The notes: generated by a model not told the origin, from the sequence alone. A DNA stretch of 64,000 bases from Vibrio sp. D404a (GCF_030248535.1 NZ_JAHGAJ010000044.1:79224-143223), one strand, 5' to 3'; counted from the first letter of the stretch, positions 35,863 to 44,576 are shown. A program made the numbers and translations.

Positions 35863-37236
35863 ATGAAACTGGCTAAATCCTTTGCAATCGTGACTGCAAT
35901 CAGTGCCGCAATAGTGGGTTGTGGCGATGATGATACACACGATATTTCGGCAGCAGACTCTTCCTATCTTCGAGTCTTTCATGCCGCCCCTGATGCTCCC
36001 AAAGTTAATGTACTTCTCGATGGGCAACCAGCTCTACAAAACGTTGATTACCAACAGTCATCAGGACAAATTTCTGTTCCCTCTGGCGACCATACCGTCC
36101 AAGTCGACGCCATTCTCGCTGATGGGACCACCACGACCGTCGTTCCCGAAACCAGCCTAGATTTAATGGCAGGACAAGAGTACAACGTTGTTGCAACAGG
36201 GAAAGTGGGCGACAACTCATTCGGGCCAGAGATCATAGCTAGGGACTACATGGTTCCGACCGATGCCCGAGTCCAAGTGATGCACTCAGCACCCGACGCA
36301 CCCACTGTGGATGTGTTCATTACAGCCCCCAATGCCGACCTCACAACTGCAACGCCCTTCGCTAACGACGTTTCGTTTCTGGGCGTGACTGACCCAATGA
36401 ACGTACCTGCAGACACCTACCAAGTGCGTATCACGGATCCCTCTGACCCAACCCAAGTGTTTTTCGACTCGGGCTCGATAGCCGTGCCTGCGGGAGCTGA
36501 TTGGTTTGTCGCAGCCACCAATAACACGATGGCAGGCGAATCACCTGTTGCTCTACTGGTAGACACTGGTAGCGGCTCATTGACCGTAAAGGACGTGAAT
36601 AATGGGGCTGATGTTCGCGTAGTACACACCATTTCAGATGCCCCTGGCGTCGATGTGTGGGTCAATGGCACAGCACCTACCAGCGGCTCGCCCCTGTTTA
36701 ACTTGATGTATAAAGACAAAACAGATTATCTAGCACTTGATGCTGCATCGACAGACTTCGCGGTAGCGGTCAACAGCAGCAGCCCTGTCAGCGTCGTCAG
36801 CGCCCTTGGGCTAACCGCTTCACTTGCAGCGAATACCACCTACACCGCCTTGGCTATTGGTAATCTTGGGGATGGTGTCAGCAATGATGAGCTGTATGTA
36901 GTTGAGGATGACGTAAGAAGAATTGCGACAGAAGCCAAACTAAGAGCGATTCACGCCTCTACATTGGCCGGTATCGTCGACATTTACGTGAGTGCCGATG
37001 CGACTCCAAGTTCTGACGATGTGATTCTCGAAGATATCCCCTACAAAGGAGATAGCGGTTTACTGCCCGTGATGCCCGGCACGGTATACATCATGATCAC
37101 ACCAGCCAATACCCCTAATACCATCGCTATTGGGCCAGTAATGCTCAACCTAACGGGTGGCTCAATCACAACGCTTGTGGCGATTGATGACCCTGTCGCA
37201 GCCACCAGCGTATCAGCAATCAGTTTAGACGACTGA
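35863..37236 (+). CDS. DUF4397-repeat lipoprotein
   Basis: A 457-aa predicted lipoprotein of unknown function. Residues 1-20 are a lipoprotein signal with lipobox ending IVGC (Cys20), followed by an acidic GDDD. The mature part contains four DUF4397-like units, each opening with a related strand: LRVFHAAPDAPKVNVLLDG (~36), VQVMHSAPDAPTVDVFI (~139), VRVVHTISDAPGVDVWVNG (~249) and LRAIHASTLAGIVDIYVS (~357). DUF4397 is a beta-sandwich domain of surface proteins. The gene is isolated between accC and prmA with its own terminators on both sides. Codon use is less biased than its neighbours. Likely outer-membrane or surface attached. Confidence 0.85.
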   Translation: MKLAKSFAIVTAISAAIVGCGDDDTHDISAADSSYLRVFHAAPDAPKVNVLLDGQPALQNVDYQQSSGQISVPSGDHTVQVDAILADGTTTTVVPETSLDLMAGQEYNVVATGKVGDNSFGPEIIARDYMVPTDARVQVMHSAPDAPTVDVFITAPNADLTTATPFANDVSFLGVTDPMNVPADTYQVRITDPSDPTQVFFDSGSIAVPAGADWFVAATNNTMAGESPVALLVDTGSGSLTVKDVNNGADVRVVHTISDAPGVDVWVNGTAPTSGSPLFNLMYKDKTDYLALDAASTDFAVAVNSSSPVSVVSALGLTASLAANTTYTALAIGNLGDGVSNDELYVVEDDVRRIATEAKLRAIHASTLAGIVDIYVSADATPSSDDVILEDIPYKGDSGLLPVMPGTVYIMITPANTPNTIAIGPVMLNLTGGSITTLVAIDDPVAATSVSAISLDD

Positions 37237-37257
37237 AGACTATTTCAACTATCTGCT

Positions 37258-37292
37258 AGCCCAGTGTTCATCGCGAACACTGGGCTTACTTA
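37258..37292 (+). terminator. Hairpin after the DUF4397 lipoprotein gene
   Basis: GCCCAGTGTTC and GAACACTGGGC form a perfect 11-bp stem, followed by TTACTTAT. The T-tract is interrupted, but the stem is strong. Confidence 0.75.
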
Positions 37293-37389
37293 TATCTGGA
37301 ACGACAGTTTTAATTGAGGGTAATCGCTCATTAAATCTGCTAAACTCTGCGCCCAATTCATTTTCAACCATTGTTAAGAGCACATACCC

Positions 37390-38277
37390 ATGCCTTGGAT
37401 TCAAATCAAGCTTAATGCGACCAACGAAAATGCCGAGCAGATCGGCGACATGTTGATGGAAGAGACTGGCGCTCTTTCTGTCACTTTCCTTGATGCACAA
37501 GATACCCCTGTATTTGAGCCTCTGCCGGGTGAAACGCGACTTTGGGGTGATACGGATATCTTAGCTCTATACGACGCAGAGATTGATACTGGCGTCGTTC
37601 TAGCGCAAATCAAAGCGAGCAACATGTTCCCTGCAGATTTCGCTCACAAGGTTGAGCAGATCGAAGACAAAGACTGGGAACGTGAATGGATGGATAACTT
37701 CCACCCAATGAAGTTCGGCGAGCGTCTATGGATTTGCCCAAGCTGGCGCGACATTCCAGAACCAGATGCGGTGAACGTAATGCTTGACCCGGGTCTTGCG
37801 TTTGGTACTGGTACTCACCCAACAACAGCATTGTGTTTAGAGTGGTTAGAAGGTCTGGATCTATCTGGCAAGACAGTGATCGACTTCGGTTGTGGCTCTG
37901 GCATCTTGGCGATCGCAGCGATCAAACTCGGCGCCGCAAAAGTGATCGGGATCGACATTGATCCTCAAGCTCTACTGGCATCAAAAGACAATGCAGAGCG
38001 CAATGGCGTTGCAGACCAATTGGAAGTATTCCTTCCTCAAGATCAACCAGAAGGCCTCATTGCCGATGTTGTGGTTGCTAACATCCTTGCCGGTCCACTG
38101 CGTGAACTTTCAGGCATCATTAAGGGTCTAGTAAAAGAAGACGGAGTATTAGCGATGTCGGGTGTTTTAGATACACAAGCAGAAGACGTTGCGACTTATT
38201 ATCGTGATGAACTTCACATTGATCCGATTATTGAGCAGCAAGAGTGGTGTCGAATCTCTGGTCGCAAGCAAGGCTAG
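37390..38277 (+). CDS. prmA: Ribosomal protein L11 methyltransferase
   Basis: PrmA trimethylates the N-terminus and lysines of ribosomal protein L11 (rplK in this window). The product is 295 aa (E. coli 293 aa). The substrate-recognition domain is N-terminal (MPWIQIKLNATNENAEQ). The SAM-binding Rossmann part has GLAFGTGTHPTTALCLEWLE and the motif I VIDFGCGSGILAIAA, then VVANILAGPL (NI-L motif). It lies upstream of dusB-fis, as in E. coli. Confidence 0.97.
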   Translation: MPWIQIKLNATNENAEQIGDMLMEETGALSVTFLDAQDTPVFEPLPGETRLWGDTDILALYDAEIDTGVVLAQIKASNMFPADFAHKVEQIEDKDWEREWMDNFHPMKFGERLWICPSWRDIPEPDAVNVMLDPGLAFGTGTHPTTALCLEWLEGLDLSGKTVIDFGCGSGILAIAAIKLGAAKVIGIDIDPQALLASKDNAERNGVADQLEVFLPQDQPEGLIADVVVANILAGPLRELSGIIKGLVKEDGVLAMSGVLDTQAEDVATYYRDELHIDPIIEQQEWCRISGRKQG

Positions 38278-38352
38278 ACAAGACTTTGAGCGCTAATTGA
38301 CTGAATTTTATGCAAATTACAAAAACAAATTGTAAATGCTCAAATATTAGTC

Positions 38353-38381
38353 TTTTCACGCAGCAAAAAAATGCGTAAAAT
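38353..38381 (+). promoter_or_regulatory. Promoter of dusB-fis with GC-rich discriminator
   Basis: TTTTCA and TAAAAT are spaced by 17 bp. GCGCGCCC follows the -10 directly, like the E. coli dusB-fis promoter, where a GC discriminator makes it growth-rate and ppGpp sensitive. Transcription would start near 38388. Confidence 0.75.
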
Positions 38382-38416
38382 GCGCGCCCTTGCTGGTACA
38401 GAACTGTGATGACGTT

Positions 38417-39385
38417 TTGAAAATCGGAAATTATCAACTTAAGAACAATCTAATCGTCGCCCCAATGGCTGGCGTAACGGATAGACCATTCCGTGAGTTG
38501 TGTCTTCGCTATGGAGCGGGGATGGCAGTCAGTGAAATGATGTCCTCCAATCCTAAGGTTTGGAAAACGTCGAAGTCTCAGCAGCGTATGGTACATGAAG
38601 GCGAATCGGGCATTCGTTCAGTACAAATCGCTGGTGCAGATCCACAGCTTATGGCCGAGGCTGCGCAATTTAATGTTGAGAACGGTGCGCAAATCATCGA
38701 TATCAACATGGGTTGCCCAGCCAAAAAAGTGAATAAGAAGCTTGCGGGCTCCGCGCTACTGCAATATCCGGATCTTATTGAAGAGATCTTGAAGGCTGTA
38801 GTGAATGCGGTTGACGTTCCAGTAACGTTGAAGACTCGTACAGGCTGGGACACAGATAACAGAAACTGTGTTCAAATCGCTAAAATAGCCGAAAACTGCG
38901 GCATTCAAGCGCTTGCCCTTCACGGGAGAACTCGCGCTTGTATGTACAAAGGTGAGGCCGAATACAAACACATTAAAGCGGCGAAACAAGCTGTCTCTAT
39001 ACCGGTTATCGCTAACGGTGATATCGATAGTCCGGAGAAAGCGAAGTTTGTACTGGAGTACACCGGTGCTGACGCTTTAATGATTGGCCGTCCTGCCCAA
39101 GGACGTCCTTGGATTTTCCAGGAAATCCACCACTATTTGGAAAACGGCACCACGATGGACCCACTACCGACTTCGGAAGTGAAGGACATCATGCTTGGTC
39201 ATGTTCACGCTCTGCATGAATTTTATGGAGAGTTTTTAGGTCCGCGCATTGCTCGTAAGCATGTGGGTTGGTACCTAAAAGAACACGAACAAGCGAGTGA
39301 GTTTCGCCGTACCTTCAACGCACTCGAAGCAGGTGATCTGCAGCTTGAGGCGCTAGAAGGTTATTTTGATAACGTTGCACCATAA
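38417..39385 (+). CDS. dusB: tRNA-dihydrouridine synthase B
   Basis: DusB reduces uridine to dihydrouridine in tRNA using FMN and NADPH. The product is 322 aa from a TTG start. Motifs are VAPMAGVTDRPFR, INMGCPAKKVNKKLAGSALL (catalytic Cys), the GRTRACMYKG loop and IANGDIDSPEKA. The TTG at 38417 gives the MKIGNYQLKNNL start seen in relatives. An upstream in-frame TTG at 38390 coincides with the predicted transcription start and so cannot be used. The gene is cotranscribed with fis 23 bp later. Confidence 0.95.
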   Translation: MKIGNYQLKNNLIVAPMAGVTDRPFRELCLRYGAGMAVSEMMSSNPKVWKTSKSQQRMVHEGESGIRSVQIAGADPQLMAEAAQFNVENGAQIIDINMGCPAKKVNKKLAGSALLQYPDLIEEILKAVVNAVDVPVTLKTRTGWDTDNRNCVQIAKIAENCGIQALALHGRTRACMYKGEAEYKHIKAAKQAVSIPVIANGDIDSPEKAKFVLEYTGADALMIGRPAQGRPWIFQEIHHYLENGTTMDPLPTSEVKDIMLGHVHALHEFYGEFLGPRIARKHVGWYLKEHEQASEFRRTFNALEAGDLQLEALEGYFDNVAP

Positions 39386-39408
39386 TTACGAGAAGAGCTA
39401 GACCGAAT

Positions 39409-39705
39409 ATGTTCGAACAAAATCTGACTTCAGAAGCATTGACAGTGACTACAGTAACATCACAAGACCAAATCACGCAGAAACCACTACGTGATTCAGT
39501 GAAAGCATCATTGAAAAACTACCTTGCTCAATTAAACGGTCAAGAAGTCAGCGAGTTATACGAACTAGTATTAGCTGAAGTTGAACAGCCACTACTAGAC
39601 ACCATCATGCAGTACACTCGCGGTAACCAAACTCGCGCAGCAACTATGATGGGTATCAACCGCGGTACTCTTCGCAAGAAACTTAAAAAATACGGCATGA
39701 ACTAA
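39409..39705 (+). CDS. fis: DNA-binding protein Fis
   Basis: A 98-aa nucleoid protein that bends DNA and activates stable-RNA promoters during rapid growth. It has the exact length of E. coli Fis and the C-terminal helix-turn-helix GNQTRAATMMGINRGTLRKK. The N-terminal beta-hairpin region mediates invertase contacts. It is expressed from the dusB promoter, so its level should follow growth rate. A strong terminator follows. Confidence 0.99.
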   Translation: MFEQNLTSEALTVTTVTSQDQITQKPLRDSVKASLKNYLAQLNGQEVSELYELVLAEVEQPLLDTIMQYTRGNQTRAATMMGINRGTLRKKLKKYGMN

Positions 39706-39727
39706 TCATTCTGACGTACAGAAATTT

Positions 39728-39763
39728 AAAGCCCAACTTACTGAGTAAGTTGGGCTTTTTTTA
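39728..39763. terminator. Terminator of dusB-fis, also usable by zntR
   Basis: AAAGCCCAACTTACT pairs with AGTAAGTTGGGCTTT around one G, followed by TTTTT. The minus-strand zntR gene ends 10 bp further on and could use it in reverse. Confidence 0.9.
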
Positions 39764-39772
39764 TCTCTAAGC

Positions 39773-40207
39773 TCAGTCGTTGCAACAACTGTCTTTGTCT
39801 GTGCTCTCTGAATCGAGTGCTGCTAAGATTGAGCAGTGACTGGCATCGTCATCCACATGGCCACAACAGGCATCATTGATTTTTTTCAGAGCAATTCGAA
39901 TCCGACTCAGCTCTGCGATTTTCTCATCAATCATCGTCAGTTTAGCACTGGTAATCGACTTCACTTCTGCACAGCTGTGCTGGGTTGCTTCTAGGCGAAT
40001 ATCGAGTAATTCCTTAATCTCTTCTAAGCTCAGACCCAACGCCTTTGATTTTAGGATGAAGGTCACCTGCTTTTGGTTATTTTCGTCATACAGTCGATAG
40101 CCAGACTCACTGCGACTCGCCGGAGCAATAAGGTGATTTTTCTCGTAGAACCGTAGCGTATCCGCTGTTACACCACAGCGTTTCGCTAATTCTCCTATCT
40201 GAAACAT
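39773..40207 (-). CDS. zntR: MerR-family Zn(II)-responsive regulator ZntR
   Basis: A 144-aa MerR-type regulator that distorts the promoter of a metal exporter when metal binds. The N-terminal HTH is MFQIGELAKRCGVTADTLRFYEK. The metal-binding cysteines Cys79, Cys114, Cys115 and Cys125 coincide with the Zn ligands of E. coli ZntR (79, 114, 115, 124), with an extra Cys pair near the end. Zn is the likely signal, but Cd or Pb is possible. The start at 40207 has an AGGAAAAA ribosome binding site; an upstream in-frame start at 40267 is rejected. No exporter gene is adjacent. Confidence 0.9.
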   Translation of the reverse strand: MFQIGELAKRCGVTADTLRFYEKNHLIAPASRSESGYRLYDENNQKQVTFILKSKALGLSLEEIKELLDIRLEATQHSCAEVKSITSAKLTMIDEKIAELSRIRIALKKINDACCGHVDDDASHCSILAALDSESTDKDSCCND

Positions 40208-40541
40208 AGTTTTTCCTGATTTTTCATTACTGCCACAATTAACCTTTTCGTTACTTTTCAGGCTCAAATGGCAATTTTCATAATTATTTTTGAGATGCCA
40301 AACGATTGCGCGAGCTTTTTTGTAATAAATTAGTTAGAATGTGCGCCATCAAATTTGGAGACTGTTATTTTCTTAGGTATTAAACATAAGAAGAAACGGA
40401 ATCTCAAAGGTCTTTACCAAAACTGGCCAATATTTTATCTCTCGGCTCTGGTGTACGTTATCCAAAGAGAGAAGATAGAAACAAGTTCTTTTTTGGCAAA
40501 TATCTTTATTTTAACTCCATGAATTTGAGGAAGATGGAAGC
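40208..40541. other. Intergenic region between zntR and purH
   Basis: This divergent region holds a PurR-like operator (40296-40311) and a likely -10 element TAGAAT (40335-40340), leaving a leader of almost 200 nt before purH. In that leader TCTCTC (40438-40443) can pair with GAGAGA (40467-40472). No open frame of quality was seen. Confidence 0.55.
40296..40311. promoter_or_regulatory. PurR-like operator upstream of purHD
   Basis: TGCCAAACGATTGCGC matches 11 of 16 positions of the PurR consensus (ACGCAAACGTTTGCGT), with an intact central CAAACG-TTGCG pattern. It lies 24 bp upstream of the putative -10 of purH, where PurR with hypoxanthine or guanine would repress. Confidence 0.6.
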
Positions 40542-42134
40542 ATGAATAACGCTCGTCCAATTCGCCGCGCCCTAATCAGCGTATCAGACAAAACTGGTAT
40601 CGTTGAATTTGCACAAGCCCTTGCTAACCGTGGTGTCGATATTCTATCGACTGGTGGCACTGCTCGCCTGCTTGCTGAAAAAGGCATCTCTGTAACAGAA
40701 GTATCTGACTACACTGGCTTCCCTGAAATGATGGACGGCCGCGTTAAGACTCTGCACCCTAAAGTTCATGGTGGCGTTCTAGGTCGTCGTGGTCAAGATG
40801 ATGAAGTGATGGAAACTCACGGCATCAACCCTATCGATATGGTTGTTGTTAACCTATACCCATTCGCTGAAACCGTTGCTAAAGAGGGTTGTACCCTTGC
40901 TGATGCCGTTGAGAACATCGACATCGGTGGTCCAACAATGGTTCGCTCTGCAGCGAAAAACCACAAAGACGTGACTATCGTTGTGAGCGCTCACGACTAC
41001 GGCCGCGTTATCGCTGAAATGGACGCGAACGAGACATCTCTAACTCTAGAGACTCGCTTCGACCTAGCTATCGCAGCATTCGAGCACACAGCTTCTTACG
41101 ACGGCATGATCGCTAACTACTTCGGCACTATGGTTCCATCTTACGGTGAGAACAAAGAAGGTGACGAAGAGTCTAAATTCCCTCGCACGTTCAACCAACA
41201 GTTCGAGAAAAAGCAAGACATGCGCTACGGTGAAAACAGCCACCAAGCTGCGGCATTCTACGTTGAAGCGAATCCTGAAGAAGCGTCTGTTTCTACTGCT
41301 CGCCAAATCCAAGGTAAAGCCCTTTCTTACAACAACATCGCAGACACTGACGCTGCACTTGAGTGTGTGAAAGAGTTCGACGAGCCGGCATGTGTGATTG
41401 TAAAGCACGCTAACCCATGTGGTGTAGCACTAGGTAAAGACATCCTAGAAGCTTACGACCGTGCATTCAAAACAGACCCAACGTCTGCATTTGGCGGCAT
41501 CATCGCATTCAACCGCGAGCTAGACGCAGCAACAGCAACGGCTATCACTGAGCGCCAATTCGTTGAAGTTATCATCGCACCATCTGTTTCTGCTGAAGCA
41601 GTAGAAATCGTAGCCGCTAAGAAAAACCTTCGCCTACTTGAGTGTGGTGAGTGGACAACTAAGACAACTGGCTTTGACGTGAAGCGCGTTAATGGTGGTC
41701 TACTGGTTCAAGACCGCGACCAAGGCATGGTTTCTCAAGATGACCTTAAAGTGGTTTCTAAGCGCCAACCTACAGAAGAAGAGTTAAAAGATGCTCTATT
41801 CTGCTGGAAAGTAGCGAAGTACGTGAAATCTAACGCGATCGTTTACTCGAAAGGCGACATGACTATCGGTGTAGGCGCAGGCCAAATGAGCCGCGTTTAC
41901 TCTGCGAAAATCGCAGGTATCAAGGCTGCAGACGAAGGTCTACAGGTTGAAGGTTGTGTGATGGCATCAGATGCATTCTTCCCATTCCGTGACGGTATCG
42001 ACGCGGCTGCAGAAGCGGGCATCAAGTGTGTTATCCAACCGGGTGGCTCTATGCGTGATGACGAAGTTATCGCAGCAGCAGACGAGCACGGCATGGCGAT
42101 GATCTTTACAGGTATGCGTCACTTCCGCCACTAG
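40542..42134 (+). CDS. purH: Bifunctional AICAR transformylase/IMP cyclohydrolase
   Basis: PurH performs the last two steps of IMP synthesis. The product is 530 aa (E. coli 529 aa). The N-terminal cyclohydrolase (about 1-200) has ALISVSDKTGIVEFAQAL, STGGTARLL and MMDGRVKTLHPKVHGG. The C-terminal formyltransferase has QDMRYGENSHQ, VKHANPCGVA, TDPTSAFGGIIAFNR and the ending CVIQPGGSMRDDEVI. It is followed by purD after 133 bp that contain a hairpin, and the pair is likely one transcript. Confidence 0.98.
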   Translation: MNNARPIRRALISVSDKTGIVEFAQALANRGVDILSTGGTARLLAEKGISVTEVSDYTGFPEMMDGRVKTLHPKVHGGVLGRRGQDDEVMETHGINPIDMVVVNLYPFAETVAKEGCTLADAVENIDIGGPTMVRSAAKNHKDVTIVVSAHDYGRVIAEMDANETSLTLETRFDLAIAAFEHTASYDGMIANYFGTMVPSYGENKEGDEESKFPRTFNQQFEKKQDMRYGENSHQAAAFYVEANPEEASVSTARQIQGKALSYNNIADTDAALECVKEFDEPACVIVKHANPCGVALGKDILEAYDRAFKTDPTSAFGGIIAFNRELDAATATAITERQFVEVIIAPSVSAEAVEIVAAKKNLRLLECGEWTTKTTGFDVKRVNGGLLVQDRDQGMVSQDDLKVVSKRQPTEEELKDALFCWKVAKYVKSNAIVYSKGDMTIGVGAGQMSRVYSAKIAGIKAADEGLQVEGCVMASDAFFPFRDGIDAAAEAGIKCVIQPGGSMRDDEVIAAADEHGMAMIFTGMRHFRH

Positions 42135-42144
42135 AAAGAAAAGA

Positions 42145-42190
42145 TACGAGAGCGCTTCGCTACGGGAAACGAGAACGCTGCGCTCCGAGA
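42145..42190 (+). repeat. Short palindrome-rich intergenic repeat between purH and purD
   Basis: Two similar GC-rich units, GAGAGCGCTTCGCTACGGG and GAGAACGCTGCGCTCCGAG, occur in tandem. Their GCG-TTCG-type ends suggest a REP-like mobile intergenic sequence typical of vibrios. This is recognised from memory of similar intergenic repeats and not from a comparison. Confidence 0.45.
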
Positions 42191-42219
42191 TGAGCAACAC
42201 TCTCATTTAGTGTTGCTCA
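42191..42219 (+). repeat. 11-bp stem hairpin between purH and purD
   Basis: TGAGCAACACT and AGTGTTGCTCA form a perfect stem with a CTCATTT loop. The T-run after it is weak (AGACATTTTC), so it may be a partial terminator or an mRNA stabiliser inside the operon. Confidence 0.7.
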
Positions 42220-42267
42220 GACATTTTCTAGTTCTACTACTATCAATTTTGATTGAAGGTTTAAAAC

Positions 42268-43554
42268 ATGAATGTATTGATTATTGGTGCCGGCGGTCGT
42301 GAGCACGCACTTGGTTGGAAAGCAGCACAAAACCCAAACGTTGAAACAGTATTCATCGCTCCAGGTAACGCAGGTACTGCACTTGAGCCAAAACTTGAAA
42401 ACGTAAACATCGGCGTTGAAGACATCGCTGGTTTAGTGGCGTTTGCTCAAGAGAAACAAATCGAACTGACTATCGTAGGCCCAGAAGCGCCACTGGTTAT
42501 CGGTGTGGTTGACGCATTCCGCGAAGTCGGTCTACCAATCTTTGGTCCAACTCAAGCAGCTGCACAGCTAGAAGGCTCTAAAGCGTTCACTAAAGACTTC
42601 CTAGCTCGTCACGACATCCCAACAGGTTCTTACGCGAACTTCACTGAGATTGAGCCGGCTATCGCTTACGTTCGTGAGCAAGGCGCACCAATCGTAGTGA
42701 AAGCTGACGGCCTTGCGGCTGGTAAAGGCGTTATCGTTGCGATGACTCTGGAAGAAGCAGAAGACGCAATCAAAGACATGCTAGCAGGCAACGCATTTGG
42801 CGAAGCAGGCAGCCGCGTGGTTATCGAAGAGTTCCTTGAAGGCGAAGAAGCAAGCTTCATCGTAATGGTTGACGGTGCTAGCGTACTGCCTATGGCCACC
42901 AGCCAAGATCACAAGCGTGTTGGCGACAAAGACACAGGCCCTAACACTGGCGGCATGGGTGCTTACTCTCCAGCTCCAGTTGTTACACCAGAAATCCACA
43001 ACCGTATTCTTGAGGAAGTAATCTACCCAACGGTACGTGGCATGGACGCAGAGGGCGCACCTTACACAGGTTTCCTATATGCAGGTCTGATGATCGCAGC
43101 TGACGGTACGCCAAAAGTTATCGAATACAACTGCCGCTTCGGCGACCCAGAGACGCAACCTATCATGATGCGTATGGAGTCAGATCTTGTTGAACTATGT
43201 CTAATGGCAATTGACAAGAAGCTGGACGAAGCTGAATCTAAGTGGGATCCACGCGCGTCTATCGGCGTTGTTCTTGCGGCTGGCGGCTACCCTGCTGACT
43301 ACGCAAAAGGTGACGTAATTTCACTCCCAACAGGCGAAGTTGAAGGTCAAAAAATCTTCCACGCTGGTACAGCGAATAACGAAGCTGGCGAAGTTGTGAC
43401 AAATGGCGGTCGTGTACTGTGTGCGACTGCTCTTGGTAATAGCGTTTCTGAGGCTCAGGAGCGTGCGTACGCGCTAACTAAGCAAGTTAGCTGGAATGGT
43501 ATGTTCCACCGCAATGACATCGGTTACCGTGCGATTGAGCGCGAACAGAAGTAA
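42268..43554 (+). CDS. purD: Phosphoribosylamine-glycine ligase
   Basis: PurD joins glycine to phosphoribosylamine in the second step of purine synthesis. The product is 428 aa, the usual length for an ATP-grasp GAR synthetase. The N-terminus VLIIGAGGREHALGWKAAQN, the ATP-grasp segment VVKADGLAAGKGVIVA, DHKRVGDKDTGPNTGGMGAYSPAP (about 211-234) and EYNCRFGDPE are all present. A terminator closes the purHD unit. Confidence 0.98.
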   Translation: MNVLIIGAGGREHALGWKAAQNPNVETVFIAPGNAGTALEPKLENVNIGVEDIAGLVAFAQEKQIELTIVGPEAPLVIGVVDAFREVGLPIFGPTQAAAQLEGSKAFTKDFLARHDIPTGSYANFTEIEPAIAYVREQGAPIVVKADGLAAGKGVIVAMTLEEAEDAIKDMLAGNAFGEAGSRVVIEEFLEGEEASFIVMVDGASVLPMATSQDHKRVGDKDTGPNTGGMGAYSPAPVVTPEIHNRILEEVIYPTVRGMDAEGAPYTGFLYAGLMIAADGTPKVIEYNCRFGDPETQPIMMRMESDLVELCLMAIDKKLDEAESKWDPRASIGVVLAAGGYPADYAKGDVISLPTGEVEGQKIFHAGTANNEAGEVVTNGGRVLCATALGNSVSEAQERAYALTKQVSWNGMFHRNDIGYRAIEREQK

Positions 43555-43576
43555 TCTTTGTTGAGATTGCAGATAC

Positions 43577-43604
43577 TAAAAAGGCGCTTCATGCGCCTTT
43601 TTTA
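43577..43604 (+). terminator. Terminator of purHD
   Basis: AAAAGGCGC and GCGCCTTTT pair around TTCAT, followed by TT and A+T-rich DNA. Confidence 0.9.
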
Positions 43605-43621
43605 ATTTTCGAGCCTAATTT

Positions 43622-43796
43622 ATACCAATCGTAGTAAATAATTGCTCACCCTAGCTTGTTAAAATGCTCGATAACTGCGTTAGAATTTTTGATTGTAGAA
43701 TAACTACTTATCGAAACTCTCTGTTGAAAAAAGCTGCCTTGTTCTCAAGCCTTTTTCCTGCGCTATTTTTGATCACTTACTTACTGTGATTGGTAT
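43622..43796. mobile_element. MITE-like element with inverted terminal repeats
   Basis: A 175-bp A+T-rich unit starts with ATACCAATCGTAGTAAATAA and ends with the near-perfect inverse TTACTTACTGTGATTGGTAT. The ends match at about 17 of 20 positions. The unit contains no gene. ATACCAATC-ended intergenic sequences recur in Vibrionaceae and related marine bacteria as I recall, so it is read as a non-autonomous mobile repeat. It fills most of the 309-bp gap between purD and the DUF1481 gene. Confidence 0.75.
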
Positions 43797-43863
43797 TACA
43801 GCCTTCAGAGTATTTGGCCTACCATGATCCTTTTACTCTAAATGCTGCTCAGCAGTGATAACT

Positions 43864-44571
43864 CTACAGCTCTTTCAACAGCGCAGGGCGCGCAATACAC
43901 TCGTGACTGTCTTCAGCTAACATCAACAGCTCCTCAACCGAAACGCTTCCCTTACCAAGAGACACATTACCTAAGATTGCCGCATAGCTATCCACTGTCG
44001 CTAAACGGTTGATCACAAAGCTTGGCAGCGTCTGATTGAATTCAAACTCGTCGAACTCATCGCCATTACAGCTCTCAAAGGTGCTGCCATTCCAGTAACC
44101 TTGCAGTAGCTCTAGACCTTCACCGTTTTGCTTGTCTGTCGAGTCTAAGACGCCATTGGCCTCTTTCTTGTAGCGCTCTAACTGCTTGGCTTGGATGGGT
44201 AAGATTTTTCCGTCGATACGATACTGTTGGTAAACAGCATCACCCGACTTATTGAAGCGTACATGCACGCGATACGGCACCAGTTTGCCCTTAGCATCAC
44301 GCTGATCGCCTTCACGGATGAATTCACGTAATACGCCTTCTGACCATGCATAGTCGGTCTTATACCAACCATAGTCGCCTACAGTGACATAATCGGCTGA
44401 ACTGTGTGGCTGAGTGAGTTTATTGGTAACCCAGTAAAAACTGGTGGCATCACCCATAACCTGAGCGCCGGTGTAGGTTTCAAATTGTTCGAGATTTTTC
44501 GTTGTACTGGATGAGGAACATCCGACAAGGAGAGCTAAGAAGAGAGAAACGAGAAGAAATGTTTTTTTCAT
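43864..44571 (-). CDS. yjaH: DUF1481 lipoprotein (YjaH-like)
   Basis: A 235-aa predicted lipoprotein of unknown function. The signal peptide ends in the lipobox LALLVGC (Cys18) and is followed by a Ser run (SSSS), consistent with outer-membrane sorting. It belongs to DUF1481, the family of E. coli YjaH, which also lies directly after hupA. It starts 46 bp after the hupA stop, and a long hairpin covers its ribosome binding site (listed separately). Tyr/Trp-rich segments such as YVTVGDYGWYKTDYAWSEG are conserved-looking. Confidence 0.85.
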   Translation of the reverse strand: MKKTFLLVSLFLALLVGCSSSSTTKNLEQFETYTGAQVMGDATSFYWVTNKLTQPHSSADYVTVGDYGWYKTDYAWSEGVLREFIREGDQRDAKGKLVPYRVHVRFNKSGDAVYQQYRIDGKILPIQAKQLERYKKEANGVLDSTDKQNGEGLELLQGYWNGSTFESCNGDEFDEFEFNQTLPSFVINRLATVDSYAAILGNVSLGKGSVSVEELLMLAEDSHECIARPALLKEL

Positions 44572-44576
44572 AAAAC

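Noticed and set aside
38390..38416. Upstream TTG start for dusB
   Set aside because: It coincides with the predicted transcription start after the TAAAAT/GCGCGCCC promoter and adds residues absent from relatives.
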